Below, piece after piece: positions 58,098 to 64,000 of a stretch of 64,000 nt of DNA. Source of the stretch: Alphaproteobacteria bacterium (GTDB lineage Bacteria; Pseudomonadota; Alphaproteobacteria; SHVV01); the NCBI GenBank assembly GCA_016869275.1, contig VGEO01000004.1, positions 19,072 to 83,071 of the forward strand. Reading direction: 5' to 3'. The position numbers and the translations under genes were made by a program. The notes beneath the pieces were generated by a model. That model did not search any database and was not told where the DNA came from. It was given only the letters and a program-made list of their open reading frames with translations. Positions within the stretch are counted from its first letter, which is position 1; the number at the start of each line of letters is the position of its first letter.

Positions 58098-58865
58098 ATG
58101 GCCCGCCGCCGACAACTTTACGAAGGGAAAGCGAAAGTTCTGTTCGAAGGTCCCGAACCCGGGACCGTTGTCTGCTACTTCAAGGACGATGCGACCGCGT
58201 TCAACGCCAAGAAGAAGGGCACCATCGAAGGCAAGGGCGTCCTCAACAATCGAATCTCCGAATATCTGATGACCAGGCTCGGCGAGATCGGCGTGCCGAC
58301 CCATTTCGTGCGCCGCCTCAACATGCGCGAACAGCTCCTGAAAGAGGTCGAGATCATCCCGGTCGAGGTCGTGGTCCGCAACGTCATCGCCGGCTCGCTG
58401 GCGCAGCGCCTCGGTATGGCCGAGGGTACCGCGCTGCCGCGTTCGATCATCGAGTACTTCTACAAGAACGACGAACTCAACGACCCGATGATCACCGAGG
58501 AGCACATCACGGCGTTCAACTGGGCGCATCCCCACGAAATGGACGAAATCGTCCAGCTCACGCTCCGGACCAACGACTTCCTGTGCGGACTGTTCCTCGG
58601 CATCGGCATTCGCCTGATCGACTTCAAGCTCGAGTTCGGCCGGCTTTACGAGAACGACCAGGTCCGCGTCGTCCTGGCCGACGAGATCAGCCCGGACAAT
58701 TGCCGGCTGTGGGATATCGAGACCAACGAAAAGCTCGACAAGGATCGGTTCCGTCGCGACCTCGGCAACGTGCCCGAGGCCTACGTCGAGGTAGCGCGGC
58801 GGTTGAAGGTGATCCGCGACAACGAGATCGAGGCGCTCAAGAACCGGCCGCGCTTGGTCGAGTAA
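58098..58865 (+). CDS. purC: SAICAR synthetase
   Basis: A 255-residue enzyme beginning [20 protein letters not shown] (YEGKAK ATP-binding start). [20 protein letters not shown] and [20 protein letters not shown] carry the CAIR/Asp binding segments, and [20 protein letters not shown] the metal site. It joins CAIR to aspartate in purine synthesis. Normal bacterial length. First gene of purC-purS-purQ-purL-bolA-grxD, with 28 bases to purS. The hairpin upstream may regulate it. Confidence 0.96.
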   Translation: MARRRQLYEGKAKVLFEGPEPGTVVCYFKDDATAFNAKKKGTIEGKGVLNNRISEYLMTRLGEIGVPTHFVRRLNMREQLLKEVEIIPVEVVVRNVIAGSLAQRLGMAEGTALPRSIIEYFYKNDELNDPMITEEHITAFNWAHPHEMDEIVQLTLRTNDFLCGLFLGIGIRLIDFKLEFGRLYENDQVRVVLADEISPDNCRLWDIETNEKLDKDRFRRDLGNVPEAYVEVARRLKVIRDNEIEALKNRPRLVE

Positions 58866-58893
58866 CGAGCCGCCGCCTGCCGGACGCCCGAGC

Positions 58894-59139
58894 GTGAAAG
58901 CGCGCATCCACGTCACCCTCAAGTCCGGGGTCCACGACCCGCAAGGCAAGGCGATCGCCAATGCCTTGAAAGGCTTGGGGTTCAGCGGCATCGACGCGGT
59001 TCGCCAAGGCAAGTACATCGAGATCGACTTGGCCGGCAGCGACCGCGCCGCGGCCGAGCGTACGGTCAAGGATATGTGCGCCAAGATGCTCGCCAATCCG
59101 GTGATCGAAAACTATCGGGTCGATATCGACGCTCCATGA
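58894..59139 (+). CDS. purS: FGAM synthase small subunit PurS
   Basis: An 81-residue protein: [20 protein letters not shown], then [20 protein letters not shown], then [12 protein letters not shown]. This is the ferredoxin-like fold of PurS, which bridges PurQ and PurL. GTG start at 58894 (no upstream ATG in frame). It overlaps purQ by 4 bases (ATGA), giving coupled synthesis of the complex in stoichiometric order. Confidence 0.95.
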   Translation: MKARIHVTLKSGVHDPQGKAIANALKGLGFSGIDAVRQGKYIEIDLAGSDRAAAERTVKDMCAKMLANPVIENYRVDIDAP

Positions 59140-59825
59140 AAGCGGCGGTGATCGTTTTTCCCGGCTCCAACTGCGATCGCGACATCGAGGTGGCATTGCG
59201 CCAGAGCCTGGGCCGCGAGCCGCAGATGATCTGGCACCGCGAAACCGCACTGCCGGCGCTCGACCTGATCGTGGTGCCGGGCGGGTTCTCGTACGGCGAC
59301 TACTTGCGCGCCGGCGCGATGGCGGCGCATTCGCCAGTGATGCGCGAGGTGGTCAAGCGCGCCGCCGACGGCGTCGCTGTGCTGGCGGTCTGCAACGGTT
59401 TTCAGATCGCGACCGAATGCGGACTGCTGCCGGGCGTATTGCTCAGAAACGCAAGTCTCAAATTCGTTTGCCGCGACGTTCACTTGCGAGTCGAGAACCC
59501 GTACACGCCTTTCACCCAGCAGTACGACGACGGCGAGGTCGTGACGATCCCGATCGCCCACCACGACGGTAACTATTTCGCCGACGCCGCGACCCACCAA
59601 TCGCTCCTGGATCACGACCAGATCGCCTTCCGCTACTGCAACCGCGCCGGCGCGCTCAGCGCGGACGCCAACCCGAACGGGTCGCTCGATCACATCGCCG
59701 GTATTTTCAATCGCGACAAGAACGTGCTCGGCCTGATGCCGCACCCCGAACGCGCCGCCGACCCCGCGCTCGGCGGCAACGACGGCCGTGCGTTGTTCGA
59801 CAGCCTGGTCGCGGCGCTGTCGTGA
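59136..59825 (+). CDS. purQ: FGAM synthase glutaminase subunit PurQ
   Basis: A 229-residue class I glutamine amidotransferase. [20 protein letters not shown] begins it, and [20 protein letters not shown] contains the nucleophile Cys. [15 protein letters not shown] supplies the catalytic His and Glu. It releases ammonia for PurL. ATG at 59136 overlaps the purS stop, and a longer frame upstream is rejected. The purL GTG starts 19 bases after the stop. Confidence 0.96.
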   Translation: MKAAVIVFPGSNCDRDIEVALRQSLGREPQMIWHRETALPALDLIVVPGGFSYGDYLRAGAMAAHSPVMREVVKRAADGVAVLAVCNGFQIATECGLLPGVLLRNASLKFVCRDVHLRVENPYTPFTQQYDDGEVVTIPIAHHDGNYFADAATHQSLLDHDQIAFRYCNRAGALSADANPNGSLDHIAGIFNRDKNVLGLMPHPERAADPALGGNDGRALFDSLVAALS

Positions 59826-59844
59826 TCGCCGCCACGAACGTCTC

Positions 59845-62055
<2,211 letters not shown>

Positions 62056-62081
62056 CGGAAACCAAAGGGAGATTCCTCGGC

Positions 62082-62321
62082 ATGGCGATGGATGCCGCTG
62101 AAATCGAACGGCTGATCAAAGACGGCATTCCCGGGGCGCGGGTGACGATCGAGGATTTACGCGGCGATGGCGACCATTATGCCGCCCACGTGATTGCGGC
62201 GGCGTTCAAGGGCAAGACCCGGGTCCAGCAGCACCAGATGGTGTACCAGGCGCTACGCGGCCGCATGGGGGACGCCCTCCACGCGTTGGCGCTGCAAACC
62301 GCAGTCCCCGACGACGCTTGA
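62082..62321 (+). CDS. bolA: BolA-family protein
   Basis: A 79-residue protein: AAEIERLIKDGIPGARVTIE, DLRGDGDHYAAHVIAAAFKG, KTRVQQHQMVYQALRGRM. This matches the short BolA/IbaG type, with the conserved H in RVQQHQMVYQ for iron-sulfur coordination with a monothiol glutaredoxin. grxD follows 49 bases later, so both act together in Fe-S cluster or iron signalling. GGAAACC AAAGGGAG precedes the ATG. Placement in the purine operon is normal for alphaproteobacteria. Confidence 0.92.
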   Translation: MAMDAAEIERLIKDGIPGARVTIEDLRGDGDHYAAHVIAAAFKGKTRVQQHQMVYQALRGRMGDALHALALQTAVPDDA

Positions 62322-62370
62322 CGGCCGGGCCGGAGCCGGGCACAGGATTAGAGAACACGGGAGAACGACG

Positions 62371-62712
62371 ATGAGCGAGACCCAAGTTACCGATCGCATC
62401 AAGCAGGACCTGAGCGAGAGCCCGGTCGTCCTTTACATGAAAGGCAGCCCGGTGTTTCCGCAGTGCGGCTTCTCCGCCGCCGTGGTCGAAATCCTGACCC
62501 GTCTCGGCGTCAAATTCAAAAGCCACGACGTGCTCCAGGACCCGAGCTTGCGCCAGGGCATCAAAGAATTCTCGAACTGGCCGACGATCCCGCAACTCTA
62601 CGTCAAGGGCGAATTCGTCGGCGGCTGCGACATCATCCGCGAGATGTTCGCGAGCGGCGAGCTGCAGCAGTACTTGACCGAAAAAGGCGTCGCGACCACC
62701 GCGGCCGCGTAG
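62371..62712 (+). CDS. grxD: Monothiol glutaredoxin (Grx4/GrxD)
   Basis: A 113-residue protein. VVLYMKGSPVFPQCGFSAAV has the CGFS active-site motif, SNWPTIPQLYVKGEFVGGCD the TIPQ and GGxD glutathione-binding segments. It carries a [2Fe-2S] cluster between two subunits and passes it to BolA or other targets. ATG at 62371 with GGGAGAACGACG upstream. The last residues (TTAAA) are a small disordered tail. The intrinsic terminator at 62738 ends the operon. Confidence 0.95.
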   Translation: MSETQVTDRIKQDLSESPVVLYMKGSPVFPQCGFSAAVVEILTRLGVKFKSHDVLQDPSLRQGIKEFSNWPTIPQLYVKGEFVGGCDIIREMFASGELQQYLTEKGVATTAAA

Positions 62713-62737
62713 CTCGAGCCTGCACCCGCGAGACCGA

Positions 62738-62763
62738 GGGCCGCTGATGCGGCCCTTTCTCTT
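62738..62763 (+). terminator. Intrinsic terminator of the purine-bolA-grxD operon
   Basis: GGGCCGC (62738-62744), TGAT and GCGGCCC (62749-62755) form a 7-bp stem followed by TTTCTCTT. It lies 26 bases after the grxD stop. The convergent M48 gene ends at 62768, so its 3' end nearly touches the terminator. Confidence 0.85.
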
Positions 62764-62767
62764 AGGT

Positions 62768-63592
62768 CTACGCGCAGATTTTTTTGAGGGCGGCCCAGTC
62801 CTCCACGCTCATCGCCGGCGCCGAGCCGGTACTGGCCGCGCGGATCCGCGCCGCGCGTCCATCCGAGCGCGGGTGCGAGGAAAGAAGGGAAAAGATCGCG
62901 GGGAGAGCGGTTTCGGCTTTCCCGAGGCACTCGAAAAAATCGGCAAGCGGCGCCGCCGCGATACCGGCCCGGTTCAATACCGCGATCGCAAACGCGTCGG
63001 CGGCAGCCTCCATCGGCTGCGAGTAACGGGCCGAAGCCGCCATCGTCGCGACCGCGGCGATCGCCGCCGCCCCGGCGATATCGCCGATCAGCAGGCCAAG
63101 AAACACGCTGACCGCCGCCTGTTCGACCAGTAGGGTCAAGACGTGCCGGTGAGCGACGTGACCCATCTCGTGCGCGAGCACCCCGGCGACCTCGGCGGGC
63201 TCGTTTGCTTTCTCGATCAGACCGCGAAACAGGAGGATGCGTCCGCCCGGTAGTGCCGCAGCGTTGACGAAATTGGTGTCGACAACCCGAACCCGGATCG
63301 GAATCGCCATCGTGGCGGCTTGCCCGAGGCGCGCCACGAGACCATCGAGTGCGGCGATCCCTGCCTGCGCCCTACAGAACGGCTCCTGTCCCCGCGGAAT
63401 GAGCGCTTTTGCAATTTCCACTTCGGCAGCGGCACCGATCCGGTTCTCGAACCACGGCGGAATCCAGCGCGCGAACGTCTCGGCCGCGAACGGGACGACG
63501 ACCACGAAAAACAGCGCTGCCGCTGCGAGTGCGGTCGCCAGTGCGACGACGATCGGCCGCCAGCGCTGCCAGGCACCACCGTTACCGGCGCG
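62768..63592 (-). CDS. M48-family zinc metalloprotease, N-terminal domain missing
   Basis: The conserved protease part reads from a membrane segment (VVALATALAAAALFFVVVV) through VRVVDTNFVNAAALPGGRIL to VLAHEMGHVAHRHV (HExxH). PMEAAADAFAIAVLNRAGIA (third ligand) and LLSSHPRSDGRAARI follow. Closely related proteins usually have about 70 more N-terminal residues before this membrane segment. Here upstream sequence in frame (63593-63922) is Arg-rich noise, and no ATG, GTG or TTG occurs close to the conserved start. So the N-terminus is lost, replaced or begins at a non-standard codon. Envelope quality-control protease by family; start coordinate is approximate. Confidence 0.7.
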   Translation of the reverse strand, partial: RAGNGGAWQRWRPIVVALATALAAAALFFVVVVPFAAETFARWIPPWFENRIGAAAEVEIAKALIPRGQEPFCRAQAGIAALDGLVARLGQAATMAIPIRVRVVDTNFVNAAALPGGRILLFRGLIEKANEPAEVAGVLAHEMGHVAHRHVLTLLVEQAAVSVFLGLLIGDIAGAAAIAAVATMAASARYSQPMEAAADAFAIAVLNRAGIAAAPLADFFECLGKAETALPAIFSLLSSHPRSDGRAARIRAASTGSAPAMSVEDWAALKKICA

Positions 63593-63597
63593 AGGGC

Positions 63598-63882
63598 TTG
63601 ATCGCGTGGCTGGCCTTGGCGTTTCGCTCGGGCAGTATCCTGTTCGCGTTGGCGTGGGCGGTACTGCTGCTCCGAGGCCTGCGCGCCCACAAACGCGACT
63701 TTCGTCTGACCGAAGTCTGGCTGCTGCTCGAGGGACCGGTCGACTTGCCGCGCGCGCGGCTACAGGCGCTGATCGGCGGCCTGTTGCGCGATACTTACTT
63801 GCGGTTCGCCGACTTCGCCGCCTGGTGGGCCGGCGGCCTCTTGATCGGTGCGATACTACTCCGCTTCGCCGGGCTCGCCTGA
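63598..63882 (+). CDS. Small hydrophobic protein of unknown family
   Basis: A 94-residue frame that could start TTG at 63598 with GAGGG before it. LIAWLALAFRSGSILFALAW and AVLLLRGLRAHKRDFRLTEV are a membrane segment and a basic loop, then FADFAAWWAGGLLIGAILLR is a second segment. The content looks protein-like, whereas the same DNA on the other strand is low-complexity Arg-rich. It is divergent from the truncated M48 gene, and it ends at the rpsD terminator. It may be a remnant of something inserted in front of the protease. No name can be given. Confidence 0.45.
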   Translation: MIAWLALAFRSGSILFALAWAVLLLRGLRAHKRDFRLTEVWLLLEGPVDLPRARLQALIGGLLRDTYLRFADFAAWWAGGLLIGAILLRFAGLA

Positions 63883-63908
63883 AAAACAAACGGCCGCTCG
63901 CAGCGGCC
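63882..63908 (-). terminator. Intrinsic terminator of rpsD
   Basis: On the minus strand GGCCGCT, a three-base loop and AGCGGCC form a perfect 7-bp stem followed by GTTTGTTTTT. It stands 26 bases past the rpsD stop. Confidence 0.9.
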
Positions 63909-63934
63909 CTCGCGGCAAGCAACCGGCGTCGCGG

Positions 63935-64000
63935 TCAGCGCGAGTAGAACTCGACGACCAGATTGGGTTCCATCTTGACCGGGTAGGGCACGTCCGCGAG
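63935..64000 (-). CDS. rpsD: 30S ribosomal protein S4, C-terminal end (cut by window edge)
   Basis: The 21 visible codons read LADVPYPVKMEPNLVVEFYS and a final Arg before TGA at 63935-63937. This is the near-invariant C-terminus of bacterial S4, a primary 16S rRNA-binding protein of the small subunit. The gene continues outside the window. An intrinsic terminator follows directly. Confidence 0.9.
   Translation of the reverse strand, partial: LADVPYPVKMEPNLVVEFYSR

Overview
The window looks like a piece of a GC-rich alphaproteobacterial chromosome, probably Rhodospirillales-like. The evidence is a DUF1476 (ATPase inhibitor zeta) gene, a purC-purS-purQ-purL-bolA-grxD string, a DUF1194 protein, a TAXI-type TRAP transporter, many solute-binding proteins and an rpsD end. 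No database could be searched, so the taxonomy is inference.

Layout. 1-7.2 kb: three related TIM-barrel amidohydrolases on the minus strand, an imidazolonepropionase-like amidohydrolase, RidA, a cupin, a MazEF-type toxin-antitoxin pair and an arylformamidase-like hydrolase. 7.4-10.7 kb: livHMGF branched-chain amino-acid-type ABC transporter without its binding protein. 10.7-15.6 kb: class III nucleotide cyclase, small RHH-like protein, TAT-exported intradiol dioxygenase, amidase, MFS carrier. 15.7-17.6 kb: a decayed signalling locus with remnants of a membrane protein, a TPR protein and a caspase-like protease, next to an intact secreted protein. 17.6-31.8 kb: 4Fe-4S protein, three DMT carriers, LigB-type dioxygenase, GFA protein, TAXI/TRAP transporter, two tandem genes of an unrecognised glycosyltransferase-like family, GNAT, luciferase-like oxidoreductase, DUF1194, and a methyltransferase broken by one TGA. 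31.8-45.4 kb: tRNA-Leu(UAA), another amidohydrolase, SDR, hydrolase, a TPR/O-GlcNAc-transferase-like gene broken by three in-frame TAG codons, GNAT, CinA-like protein, sfsA, map, radC, a QEGLA-motif protein, Nudix, and a Liv-type binding protein. 45.4-54.5 kb: further amidohydrolases, an amidase, a DMT carrier and two orphan family-1 binding proteins. 54.5-64 kb: housekeeping genes (purB, panE, SprT-like, DUF1476, purCSQL, bolA, grxD, an M48 protease and the end of rpsD).

How it fits together. The accessory part is a scavenging and catabolic region: eight amidohydrolases, two amidases, two ring-cleavage dioxygenases and many uptake systems. The most striking signal is a pair of genes 6 kb apart, a SAM methyltransferase and a TPR-GT41 glycosyltransferase. 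They share a 22-bp upstream motif containing GTTAACCA, and both are interrupted only by in-frame nonsense codons with no frameshift. This suggests a co-regulated glycan-modification pathway that was recently lost or is read through.
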